The notes beneath the pieces were generated by a model, which had not been told where the DNA came from, did not search any database, and saw only the letters and a list, made by a program, of their open reading frames with translations. This document shows, piece after piece, positions 47,182 to 56,356 of a stretch of DNA of 60,247 bases. Position 1 is the stretch's first letter, and the number at the start of each line of letters is the position of its first letter. Position numbers and translations under genes: made by a program. The DNA is from a virus, in IMG/VR virus record IMGVR_UViG_3300030380_004437, positions 1 to 60,247 of that record. One strand, given 5' to 3'.

Positions 47182-50100
47182 AAATCGTATTTAAGTTTCA
47201 TTCCTGATTCAATGCCTTCTAACTGATTAATGAGTGCTTGATTTCTCTTACTTTCAATATCTTTTCTCAGTAGATCACTTTGATCAACAGCACCTTCTGG
47301 TCCACCTGTAATTCCAACGTCTGGTTGAAACATAACTTCTCCCATCATATAACCTAAGACTCTCCTTACATAATTAGCTTCTTCAGATTTAACTTTTTTA
47401 CCACTCATCAATATATCGTACATTTTAGTAGGGTTTTTCATGAGTTCAACAGTTCTTTTATTTCTTTTAGCGATATTGAAATAATTTATAGCAGTCAGCA
47501 TTCTTCCAGGTCTAGTAAATAAACCTACATATGCTCTAAGTATTTGGTTTATAGCTTTAAAGAATCCTTGATCTGGTTGGAGAGCAGACGATGCATCAGA
47601 TGGTCTTATCAATTTTAAATCATTATTTAATTTAGTTAAGTTACCTACGAAATCATCCCCTAAGTATATTCCCATAGCATAACCATGATCGTTAATATAA
47701 TCATCAATCAATTTAGAATCAAATACAGGAACACCGTCCACAGTTTTGGATGTTTTACTCATAAAATCATTATACATAGTAAGTTTTACTCTGTCCATCA
47801 ATACAGTATCACCAGCTATGTTATCTGCTCTTGTAATTATGTTATATAATTTTTCTGGTTTCTTTACATTTTTAGATGTAAATATATCCATAAACCATTT
47901 TTCTGGCTCATTGATGTTAGATTTTGTAAGCTCTGGTAAGTCTTGTTCTTTCCTCGCTAAGTCTAGTAAGAAATTTTCTGATTCTAGTTGTCTATTATAG
48001 GAGTTTACCAGTTGGTCGATATTATCGAATTTAGCTAATTCATTAGTACTGAATATTCCATTAGCTGGATCTAAAACACTTTTATTATCACTTTTCCAAG
48101 TATCTAATAATTGTGCACCATTTTCTTTAGGCACTACTCTACCATTTTTAAGTTCAAAAATATTCTCATATAGATTATTTTTTGTAGCTAACCTTATTTT
48201 TTCTCCTAAACTTGAGTTTTTAGGATCTATTAAAATATCCCTTAAAAATGCAGGAGAACTTATTACACCATCCTCAGTTATAGTAGACCCTGAATTGATA
48301 AATCTTAACAACCTATTAGAAGCTGTGATACTATCAGAAGACATAGTCCTAGTGACACTATTACTTAAAGCTGTAATGTCATTTATAACCCCTGATTTAT
48401 ATTGATTTTTAAACACTTTGTATTTTTCTACTGCGTCATCGTATAGTTTAGTGCTTTGTTCTCCACCTTCCCTTAATAAAGTATCGTACCTAGTTTTTTC
48501 GAATGCGTCAACAACTAATTCTAGTCTTTCAATCATATCTTGATCGCCAACTCTGTATGCTTCGTTTAGTCTACCCCTTACTTGAGAATAACTTCTATCA
48601 AAAGCTTCTCTTGACATAAATTTTTTGCCAGTTATTTTATCTGTACCTTCAATCCTAGCCACTGCTGCTTTTGACATACCGTATAGTTCAGCAGGAAATA
48701 AACTTTCACCTTCACTTTTTTCTATAGACTTAAATACATCAAGTACTTCTGACATGTCAAAAGGTTTTTTTCTTTTATCACTAACTACTTTAAATGCTTC
48801 GTTAAATGCTTCATCTACTTCTATATCTTTAGCAACTTTTAAATTGTAAAAACCTTCTTGTATGCCTCTACCTATTTCGGCAGGACTCATGTCAGGTGTG
48901 CCTTCTAAAAACTTTCTAAAATTATCTGAATTAGTGGCTATAAAATCATCTACGTTGCCTCTAGCTATGATTACTTCTGGAGTATTTTCTACAAATTCTT
49001 GTCCCGCAACCCTTAATTCCTCCCCAGTTCTTGTAAGTGCTACGTCTGAACTTTCTTCTAGAGCATCTTTTAAGTTTAAATCTGCTGACTCTTCAAACAG
49101 AGTATCCATTTGTTCTGCTGCTGCTTCTTCTTGTCTTATTTTTTGTTCACGTAATGGTGCACCTACTGTCTCAGATCCTTCAGCTAAGTCGTCTAAACTT
49201 TTTTGTGCACTTTCAATAGGAGAAACTAACCTTGGTCCACCTTGTTGCTCTACGTATTCTGAATATTTCCTCATAATTTGTGGACTTGTTAAAGTGCCCA
49301 CATTAACAAAATTATTATCTTTTAATTCTTTTTGTACAAATTCGTATGCTTCAATAAATTCATCTTCGTCTAATCCTCCAGGCAAAAGTCCTGTTCTCCC
49401 TAATCCAGGAATGACTTTACCTATATTTTGTATGCCACCTATTACAGCATTGGCACCAAAACCAAAACCCATAACCAGACCCATCTCTTTCATAGCTTCT
49501 CTGGTTATATTTACGTCTGCACCTAAAACCCCTCTTTCTTTTAAATCTTCTAATCTTTGGTATTTAATATAAAAACCTGCTAAACCTTCGGCGACTACTG
49601 CCAAGTTTCCAGCTGAAAGTAATCCTTTAGGTACTGCTCTTGGTCCACCTTTACCTCCCTCGGCAATAGCTTTCGCTAAAAACGTACCTCCTCCACCCAA
49701 TATCTCATACGTAAGTTGCTCCATAAAAGCCCCTGCTTCTTGCATCTGTAATCCTGGAGGATTTATTGGTGTGCGTTTGCCGTTATCAAAAGGGTTTTGA
49801 AATGTGTATGCTACTGTACCAGAAGGATCTGGCTTAATATCAAAGTCGTAATCCTCAGGGATTTCAGTCTCGTTTTCTCTAAATTTAACTCTAAGTAATC
49901 TATCAAGCGTAGGTATAGCTTGTTTAGGATCGTTTAACACAGAGTTAGGTATATTTGCATAATCAAATGTTGTTCCGTAAGGCACATTGTTTTCATAATC
50001 AATTCCGTATAACTTACCTAAATTTTCCCCAGATAATCTTTTAGTGTACTTTTGATTCATAAAATATGGATCACCAGATTCTAGCCCACTTAATACTGCA

Positions 50101-50414
50101 TCTTGATATCTTTGTTTATCTGTTCCTGAAAATTGGTCAAAATTTATTCTAGCATCACTATAACTTGGAGGGTTGTATCCTACACCACCCATTACTCCCA
50201 AAGGTGGTTTTCGATTTAATGTAGGATCAAAACCATATTGTTTTAACTTACTTACTTCAAAATCTCTATCTTCTTGAGTATCGGTAAGGGGAATATAAGC
50301 TGGGGATCTTTGAAATTCATAAAATAAGTTTGGGTTATTTACAAAATCAAGAGTTTTTTGAGAAGCTTTTTCAGCAATTAACTTGTCTATATCTATTATA
50401 TCGTTTTGTGCCAT
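47178..50414 (-). CDS. Large internal virion protein (1078 aa)
   Basis: A large soluble protein. Residues about 230-340 are Gly/Ala-rich and hydrophobic (GGGTFLAKAIAEGG, GFGFGANAVIGG), like membrane-active segments of ejection proteins. A long helical middle (about 400-900) and a C-terminal helical domain follow. It is the last gene of a cluster of four large proteins downstream of the lysis genes, the position of internal or DNA-ejection proteins in marine podoviruses. No lytic enzyme motif was found. Confidence 0.65.
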   Translation of the reverse strand: MAQNDIIDIDKLIAEKASQKTLDFVNNPNLFYEFQRSPAYIPLTDTQEDRDFEVSKLKQYGFDPTLNRKPPLGVMGGVGYNPPSYSDARINFDQFSGTDKQRYQDAVLSGLESGDPYFMNQKYTKRLSGENLGKLYGIDYENNVPYGTTFDYANIPNSVLNDPKQAIPTLDRLLRVKFRENETEIPEDYDFDIKPDPSGTVAYTFQNPFDNGKRTPINPPGLQMQEAGAFMEQLTYEILGGGGTFLAKAIAEGGKGGPRAVPKGLLSAGNLAVVAEGLAGFYIKYQRLEDLKERGVLGADVNITREAMKEMGLVMGFGFGANAVIGGIQNIGKVIPGLGRTGLLPGGLDEDEFIEAYEFVQKELKDNNFVNVGTLTSPQIMRKYSEYVEQQGGPRLVSPIESAQKSLDDLAEGSETVGAPLREQKIRQEEAAAEQMDTLFEESADLNLKDALEESSDVALTRTGEELRVAGQEFVENTPEVIIARGNVDDFIATNSDNFRKFLEGTPDMSPAEIGRGIQEGFYNLKVAKDIEVDEAFNEAFKVVSDKRKKPFDMSEVLDVFKSIEKSEGESLFPAELYGMSKAAVARIEGTDKITGKKFMSREAFDRSYSQVRGRLNEAYRVGDQDMIERLELVVDAFEKTRYDTLLREGGEQSTKLYDDAVEKYKVFKNQYKSGVINDITALSNSVTRTMSSDSITASNRLLRFINSGSTITEDGVISSPAFLRDILIDPKNSSLGEKIRLATKNNLYENIFELKNGRVVPKENGAQLLDTWKSDNKSVLDPANGIFSTNELAKFDNIDQLVNSYNRQLESENFLLDLARKEQDLPELTKSNINEPEKWFMDIFTSKNVKKPEKLYNIITRADNIAGDTVLMDRVKLTMYNDFMSKTSKTVDGVPVFDSKLIDDYINDHGYAMGIYLGDDFVGNLTKLNNDLKLIRPSDASSALQPDQGFFKAINQILRAYVGLFTRPGRMLTAINYFNIAKRNKRTVELMKNPTKMYDILMSGKKVKSEEANYVRRVLGYMMGEVMFQPDVGITGGPEGAVDQSDLLRKDIESKRNQALINQLEGIESGMKLKYDF

Positions 50415-52918
50415 CAGTCTGGTGGTGTTGTGCTAGGACTAAATTGTTTAAGTAGTATATCGTAAAGCTCTGAATTACTTTCTTGTAAATCAGTTAAATA
50501 AATAGCCATAGCTTGTTCCATCTCCTTCTGTTTAGATTTGCTCTCACCCCTCATTTCTTTATATTTATTCTGTATTGTACTTATTAGTTTTGATGTGTCA
50601 TCTATACCCCTCAGACTTTTTATAAAACCTTGATAAGAATTGTTTTGTAAAACATTTGGTGCGTCGTCTTGATCTGGCGAAGGTTGATTATTATTGCCAC
50701 TCAGCATATTAACAAAGTCTTGGTGTGTAATTTCGCCACCTAATGCGTCTATAGGTAAATTATATTGATCACTTATTGTTTTTAACGTCTCTTCAGTTAA
50801 ACCCCCGTCTTTCCCATATCTAGCAAAATCAGATGCTACTGGTGCATAAGTCTGTCTTCTCAACCTGTTATGTGCAGCTTCTAGTTGTGTAAGATTACTC
50901 GAGCCATAGCCCACCATCTCTAAAGCAAAAACTAAGTCTTTGTCTGATAAAGCTCTTCCGTCACCTAAACCGAAAGCACTCGCTACAGCTAGAGCTAAGT
51001 TAAACGTCAATGCATTATACTCTCTGTTTGCTGTTGAGACACCTGTTAGGTCTTGAATTTTTCTACTATTTACAAATCTGCCATACATAGCTTCATAAGT
51101 ATCGCCATCAGAGAATTCAATTTTACCTGTTCGAGAAAGACTACCATCTGCAGTATCTGCAAAAGAAAGGTCTGCTGTATTGCCAGTTAATGTACCTATA
51201 AGATTAAAAATTTCTTTTCCTTCATCAAGAAATGTTCTTAACCCAGTCACAGTTCCTCTAACAATACTCGGTAATACAGCATTATTATTTTTTACTTCAT
51301 TTTGTATTTGCTCAGTAATGTTATAAACTTTTGCAGCAGAGCTTAAACTTGCCTGCCATTCTTTTTTAATTTTATTATTGTACCTTTTCTGTTGGGTACC
51401 ACCAGAATTTCCAGTTGAGAATACTACGCCATCTGATTCAAAATAAACTCCACTTTCGTAAGGTTTATCACTAGGTAATACTTGACTTTCTGGTATGTAC
51501 ATAAGTCTATCAACACCGTCTACATCTGTCCTGATCACTTTTTTCAGATTTCTAGGTTTGTTAGTTATTTCTATGCCTGTACCTGAGAGTTGGTTTTCCA
51601 TTTCAGTTATTTCTGCGTCGGATAACTGTAGGTAGTGTCGTCTACCACCTGCTCCATTACTTAAAATAGCTGGTAGATTATCGTTAGTAAAACCCTCTGG
51701 GTAAATTATTGAATACTGTTCTTTATTTTTTAACAGATTACCCTCTGATAATTGTATGTTAGGGTATTTTGTTAATTCGCTTACTTGAAAATCACTAAGA
51801 TGTTCAAGACCTAAATACCCAGTGTCTGGATTTGAAACTGTGTATTCACTTACATCAGAATGAAAGTCAGAGTTATAAGGAACTACTGATGCCCCATTTG
51901 TTTCATACTCTTGTATCTGTCTAGGGCTGATGTGTATGAGTTTTCCGTTTACTACGTGTGGGCTTTTGTCTTTACCTAAAGTAGCATCGTATGAAGCAGA
52001 TAAATCCTGTAAAGCAAGTTTAGAAGCAAAATCATCTATCGTTGCTTGTCTTTGCATTTTGTATTGTAGATATTTATCTTGAAACTCCGTCTCACCTTGC
52101 TTTTTCGTAATTGCGTATTTACTAAAAGCATTACTTAAAGCAGTTACCCAGTCTTCACCTTCTGTACCTGCTTGAGTTAAAGCCATACCTGCTGCCATAT
52201 AAGGTAATGCTTTATCAGGTCTACGAATAAATTTATCTAAGTCATCTCCACCTAACATAGTTTCTGCAGCTTCTCTATAGATGTTCATAGCTTCTTCTCG
52301 AGCTTCTGGAGTTTTTCCTAGATAGTCTAGTATTGAAGCATTTAACAAAGTTAAATTTGTAGCGTCGCTTGTAGCTGCGACTACCGCATTAGGATCGCCA
52401 CTTGCTTGAGCAGACTGTACTTTTTGTGCACTTGCATTTATTTGTGCAGCCACCACACCGTCTACATTGTCAGCTGTGTCTTCATCTTTAGTAAGACCTA
52501 AAAAGTCCATAGTATCAATTAACCCTTCTGTCATTTGATTTGAAAATGCTTCGTCATTGACTATATCTTGTTGAGGCATCATGTTATTTGGCATCTGCAT
52601 CATGTTTGGATCTAAAGTGCTTGCTATTCCACTCGACATGTCAATGTTTTGGGTACTAGAACTATTAGAAAAATCAGGTTGTGGGGACATACTGTAGATG
52701 CCTGTCATATCGTCTATGTTTCTTTTAGTTTGTAGTCTGTTATCTATTTGACCCATCATTAAATCATCTACACCTACACCTGTTTGAAGAGCAACGTCTT
52801 CTACAGGCATACCTTGAGCCAGTAATTCTCTTGCTAAACGCATAGGGTCAGGTTGTGTTAATGCTTCAAGACCACCTAGTTGAAATGGTTGACTGTATGG
52901 GTCATATTGTTCTGCCAT
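50414..52918 (-). CDS. Internal virion protein (834 aa)
   Basis: The N-terminal 150 residues are Met/Gln/Asn-rich (QLGGLEALTQPDPMRLAREL; DPNMMQMPNNMMPQQD), followed by a helical middle and a C-terminal part with DQYNLPIDALGG. The composition is that of a flexible ejection or core protein. It overlaps the 1078-residue gene by one base. The function assignment rests on location. Confidence 0.6.
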   Translation of the reverse strand: MAEQYDPYSQPFQLGGLEALTQPDPMRLARELLAQGMPVEDVALQTGVGVDDLMMGQIDNRLQTKRNIDDMTGIYSMSPQPDFSNSSSTQNIDMSSGIASTLDPNMMQMPNNMMPQQDIVNDEAFSNQMTEGLIDTMDFLGLTKDEDTADNVDGVVAAQINASAQKVQSAQASGDPNAVVAATSDATNLTLLNASILDYLGKTPEAREEAMNIYREAAETMLGGDDLDKFIRRPDKALPYMAAGMALTQAGTEGEDWVTALSNAFSKYAITKKQGETEFQDKYLQYKMQRQATIDDFASKLALQDLSASYDATLGKDKSPHVVNGKLIHISPRQIQEYETNGASVVPYNSDFHSDVSEYTVSNPDTGYLGLEHLSDFQVSELTKYPNIQLSEGNLLKNKEQYSIIYPEGFTNDNLPAILSNGAGGRRHYLQLSDAEITEMENQLSGTGIEITNKPRNLKKVIRTDVDGVDRLMYIPESQVLPSDKPYESGVYFESDGVVFSTGNSGGTQQKRYNNKIKKEWQASLSSAAKVYNITEQIQNEVKNNNAVLPSIVRGTVTGLRTFLDEGKEIFNLIGTLTGNTADLSFADTADGSLSRTGKIEFSDGDTYEAMYGRFVNSRKIQDLTGVSTANREYNALTFNLALAVASAFGLGDGRALSDKDLVFALEMVGYGSSNLTQLEAAHNRLRRQTYAPVASDFARYGKDGGLTEETLKTISDQYNLPIDALGGEITHQDFVNMLSGNNNQPSPDQDDAPNVLQNNSYQGFIKSLRGIDDTSKLISTIQNKYKEMRGESKSKQKEMEQAMAIYLTDLQESNSELYDILLKQFSPSTTPPD

Positions 52919-52923
52919 CTTTA

Positions 52924-54003
52924 TTACTTACTAAATAAACTTTCGAGCGAAGAAGTATCTTTATCGTTCATCAATCCATATAATTGTAAACCTGTGCCTG
53001 CTAACTGCATAAATTTATTTGGTGCTGGTTCTGGGTCACTGATGTCTTCTGATTGTTGATATAAATTTCTGCCTAATGTCGGAGCTATACCAGATGCTAT
53101 GCCACCTACATCTCTAATCACATTCATCGGATAATTTAAAGAACCAGCATAGTTAGCATAGTTCATATCTAATCCACGTTGTTGTAGTCCTTGTTGTTGT
53201 GCACCGAGTGAGCTTAATCTGTTTATATCACCACCCATTAAATTATATATGCCTGTGTTTATATTTCCGAGAGCACTTGCTCCTCTGCCCATGGTGTTAA
53301 TTAAATCACCACCACCAGCTATACCTATGTTTGCTAAATTACCTGATAATGAACCTAACCCTCCAGCTACAGTTCCTCTACCTTTAAATGCTGCCTGTGC
53401 ATTAGCCATAGCATCACTAAAACCTTGTCTCCTTATACCACCCACAGCTTCTGCTGCACCTCTGCCAAAACTTTTTGCTAATTCGTCTCCCATTATCCTG
53501 CCCCTTGAACCACCAAAAGCACCAGATTGTATGGCTTGATTATTCAATTGATTTTGAGTCACATCAAATTGATCCTGTAAGTCTGATAGAGTTCGATTAA
53601 CTACAGCATCTTCATAAGGATTGTAAAACCTAGCCGTATCTGTAGGATTAAAACCACCAGACATGTCTCTTAAAATGTTTTGAGCTTCTTGTGTACCACT
53701 TACACCTTGTTGAACACCAGTTTGTATTAAATTACTTCCTTGGTTTAATGAACCACCTAATAAATTTTGAGCTGCAGTCATACCAGGAAGATAACTTCCT
53801 ACCCCACCTCTAGCAAGTTCCATTGCTTGTAGTTGGTCGGGAGTAAAACTTGCTATTCTAGGTTGGTCAAAATTATATGGTGTTTGATCACTAGTTAATA
53901 AATTTTGAAATTCTTGATTAAGAGCAGGAAATACTCCCTTGCTCATTAACTCTCCATAAAATATAGGTGGGGAAACCGTTTGTTGTGTGGTTTGTAAAGC
54001 CAT
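52924..54003 (-). CDS. Helical internal or DNA-transfer protein (359 aa)
   Basis: Gly/Asn/Gln-rich helical protein starting MALQTTQQTVSPPIFYGELM, with DQLQAMELARGGVGSYLPGM, then NQLNNQAIQSGAFGGSRGRI, a phrase I associate with marine podovirus internal proteins. The C-terminus is Tyr/Leu-rich. It probably travels in the virion and helps DNA transfer. It shares one base with the upstream gene. Confidence 0.65.
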   Translation of the reverse strand: MALQTTQQTVSPPIFYGELMSKGVFPALNQEFQNLLTSDQTPYNFDQPRIASFTPDQLQAMELARGGVGSYLPGMTAAQNLLGGSLNQGSNLIQTGVQQGVSGTQEAQNILRDMSGGFNPTDTARFYNPYEDAVVNRTLSDLQDQFDVTQNQLNNQAIQSGAFGGSRGRIMGDELAKSFGRGAAEAVGGIRRQGFSDAMANAQAAFKGRGTVAGGLGSLSGNLANIGIAGGGDLINTMGRGASALGNINTGIYNLMGGDINRLSSLGAQQQGLQQRGLDMNYANYAGSLNYPMNVIRDVGGIASGIAPTLGRNLYQQSEDISDPEPAPNKFMQLAGTGLQLYGLMNDKDTSSLESLFSK

Positions 54004-55169
54004 TAAATTGCCTCAAAACTAGGATACATTACAGGAGCTACAGGTCTTTTTCTCATAGATTCTAAATAATTCAATAACGCTGAATTTTCTATTCCTGTGT
54101 CGGTAGGTACTAATCCTGCTGTTTGATTATATGTTGCCCGTGCTCTTTCTGGACCAGAAATGTATCCTTCTAATGATCCAGCTTGACCTGTGCCCATGCC
54201 TTGATTCATGTAATCCATTATTTGTGGGTTTTGTCTTAAAGTTGACTCTTCACGCTCAGGTGTTACTGGGTCTTCAAATGCCCCTAATGAGCTTGCTCCC
54301 ATAAGACCTACAGCACCTTTTCCAAGCATACCTAAATCTTTAAAAGATTCTTTTATAGGTGTACCAGCACTGCCACCTGTAAACAGGTCGCTTGCATTAG
54401 CCCCTATGTTTTGATAAAAATCTCCTATACCACCCATATCACCTGCGTACATATTACCAGCACCAGCATCTCCAAATCCTAAATTAGCACCACCTATACC
54501 ACCACTACCAAATGTACCACCTTGTAGCCCTGCACCTGCTGCCATATTACTTAATTGAAAACCTGTTGCTGCCTGTTTTGCAGCATATCCTATATCACCT
54601 TCTTTTACCATACCACCCACAGCTCCACCGATGGTAGCACCTATAGGTCCACCAAAAGCAAAGCCCACTATATGTCCTATAGTCGGAGCATTTTTCTTAA
54701 TGTCTCCCCATAAATCACTTAAAAATCCATACTCCATAATTCCTGTATTAGGATTTATTGAGTTTGCTGGATTTCCTACAGTAAATTGGTCTATACTTAT
54801 ATCATATCTGCCATAAATATCTTCTAATTTTTTTCTAAACTCTGGGTCACCTGCTATTTTTTTAGGTATTACTACTTCTCCAGGAGCTAAGTGTCCTAAC
54901 ACTTGATCACCATACCTACCTTTATTAGCCAATATTTTTTCTAAATCTGGCTGACCCATTTCCATGTCTAATCCTGGTGCCACACCCATAATACTGTCAG
55001 GTAATACAGCAGACAACTGTCCTGTCACATCATCTCCCATGAGTGGCGAAATAGGTATATCTTTCAATAATCCTAATTGACCTTTATTTAAAAGATTTGA
55101 TATTCCACCAAGTTGCATTATGCCACCTTGCACTTGTCCCATAATTGGTAATTTTTCTAAAAAACTCAT
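54003..55169 (-). CDS. Gly-rich virion protein (388 aa)
   Basis: Begins MSFLEKLPIMGQVQGGIMQL, and includes YGDQVLGHLAPGEVVIPKKI (about residues 87-106), the 'GEVVIPK' phrase common in phage internal or tail proteins. Next comes a Gly/Ala stretch (GHIVGFAFGGPIGATIGGAV) resembling glycine-zipper membrane segments, and a long Gly/Asn-rich part. It could insert in membranes during ejection. It overlaps the holin gene start by 4 bases. Confidence 0.65.
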   Translation of the reverse strand: MSFLEKLPIMGQVQGGIMQLGGISNLLNKGQLGLLKDIPISPLMGDDVTGQLSAVLPDSIMGVAPGLDMEMGQPDLEKILANKGRYGDQVLGHLAPGEVVIPKKIAGDPEFRKKLEDIYGRYDISIDQFTVGNPANSINPNTGIMEYGFLSDLWGDIKKNAPTIGHIVGFAFGGPIGATIGGAVGGMVKEGDIGYAAKQAATGFQLSNMAAGAGLQGGTFGSGGIGGANLGFGDAGAGNMYAGDMGGIGDFYQNIGANASDLFTGGSAGTPIKESFKDLGMLGKGAVGLMGASSLGAFEDPVTPEREESTLRQNPQIMDYMNQGMGTGQAGSLEGYISGPERARATYNQTAGLVPTDTGIENSALLNYLESMRKRPVAPVMYPSFEAI

Positions 55170-55552
55170 TTTTCTCTTGAAACTCCTTTCATTTTTTCAT
55201 AAGTTCTAAGACCACCTAATCCGAGCATACCCATAAGTATACTAGATAATTGTGAAAACTCAAAGCTAGGAAGGTCAATTTTTAACCCAGAAACTATAAG
55301 TATAGTCTCTATTATTGGCGATAAAATAAAATGATACGCTAAAGCTACCCCACAAATCCATCCTACGAATGGACGCCAACCAGCTACAAATATATTTTTA
55401 TGTGCAGCTTCTTGTTTGTTTAATTGTATTTGTGCAAGATTAGCGTCATGAAACGCCATAGTCATCTCTTTTTGTAGCTTCATTTTTAGATTTTTATCAG
55501 GTATAAATTTACCTAATACTTTATCTGCTACTTCTATTACTTGACCTATCAT
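55166..55552 (-). CDS. Holin of the 3-TM type
   Basis: 128 residues. An amphipathic N-terminal helix (KLQKEMTMAFHDANLAQIQL) leads to NIFVAGWRPFVGWICGVALA, the signature of the Holin_3TMs family, then ILSPIIETILIVSG and a last hydrophobic segment SSILMGMLGLGGLR. It would form the membrane lesions that release the M15 endolysin. The endolysin is encoded 3 kb away on the same strand. Confidence 0.85.
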   Translation of the reverse strand: MIGQVIEVADKVLGKFIPDKNLKMKLQKEMTMAFHDANLAQIQLNKQEAAHKNIFVAGWRPFVGWICGVALAYHFILSPIIETILIVSGLKIDLPSFEFSQLSSILMGMLGLGGLRTYEKMKGVSREK

Positions 55553-55553
55553 A

Positions 55554-56009
55554 TTATTTATTTAATATCTTATGACCATAAATCTTATCCACCCAGTCGA
55601 TTAATTCATTTTCTTCTAGGGTATGCTTGAGTAAGTTTACCTTTTTTGCAACTAGTTGTATATTCTTTCTTACATATAAACCTCTGGGTTTTATCCTATC
55701 TATAGAGACGTTTGTGTCCTCTCCACCGTCACTTTTATTAAAAGTCATAGGTATACCAGATAAAGCACATCTACCCTCCTGCTCGTCCCAGAGCTCGTAT
55801 AAGTCCTCTGGTATAAGCGTAAATGTATGCCCTTGTTTTTCCCTCGAATATCTTAGTTGTATAAGTAAATTTTTCATAAACCTATACCTAGAACTAGATA
55901 TATGTAATTTTTTAGCTTTTTGTAAACAAGCACCACATGCTTGAGGTTTATTGTTGTGCCACCTATCAGTAAATTTATTACAGTAAGGGCATCTTTTCTG
56001 TTTTATCAC
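55554..56009 (-). CDS. HNH endonuclease with N-terminal zinc ribbon
   Basis: 151 residues. Zinc ribbon RCPYCNKF and CGACLQKA, then GRCALSGIPMTF, SIDRIKPRGLYVRKNIQLVA and KKVNLLKH, the HNH-like core with Asp-Arg-Ile. It is wedged between structural and holin genes, as is common for homing-type phage endonucleases. It could instead act in packaging or recombination. The start overlaps the upstream gene by 4 bases. Confidence 0.8.
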   Translation of the reverse strand: MIKQKRCPYCNKFTDRWHNNKPQACGACLQKAKKLHISSSRYRFMKNLLIQLRYSREKQGHTFTLIPEDLYELWDEQEGRCALSGIPMTFNKSDGGEDTNVSIDRIKPRGLYVRKNIQLVAKKVNLLKHTLEENELIDWVDKIYGHKILNK

Positions 56010-56356
56010 AAGTGAATACTAGTTGCTCCCTTCGTCAATACTGATACTATACCTAAACTTGCTTGAGCCGATAAGCCATTTTCTGGCGGACCACTAAAGG
56101 AAGAAGTGTCGGTTGTATTGACATTTAACCAATTATCACCATCATAAACTTGTAGTTTATTTAAAGTTGTGTCAAATACTATTGCCCCTTGATTAAATTT
56201 ATTTTCTAATTTTTCTTGAGTTGTTATTTGACGAGTGTTATCTGGGTCAAATTGACCTAAATTAATTTCAAGAATACGAACTAATCTGTTGTATAGATTA
56301 CCGTCTATACTACCATCTACACTTATAGGTAGTTGTGATTGTAGAAGTTTACTCAT
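56006..56356 (-). CDS. Small tail protein (116 aa)
   Basis: Begins MSKLLQSQLPISVDGSIDGN and contains FNQGAIVFDTTLNKLQVYDG DNW, the 'G-x-(I/V)-V-(F/Y)-D-T-T-x-x-K-(L/F)-x-x-(Y/W)-(D/N)-G-x-x-W' phrase of fibre/tail proteins that attach to gp10-like proteins. It overlaps the gp10-like gene by 4 bases. Probable tail-hub or fibre component. Confidence 0.7.
   Translation of the reverse strand: MSKLLQSQLPISVDGSIDGNLYNRLVRILEINLGQFDPDNTRQITTQEKLENKFNQGAIVFDTTLNKLQVYDGDNWLNVNTTDTSSFSGPPENGLSAQASLGIVSVLTKGATSIHL

Noticed and set aside
48862-49572. A 236-codon plus-strand frame inside the 1078-residue virion gene
   Set aside because: A shadow of the long gene: it lacks a ribosome site and its composition follows from the antisense frame.
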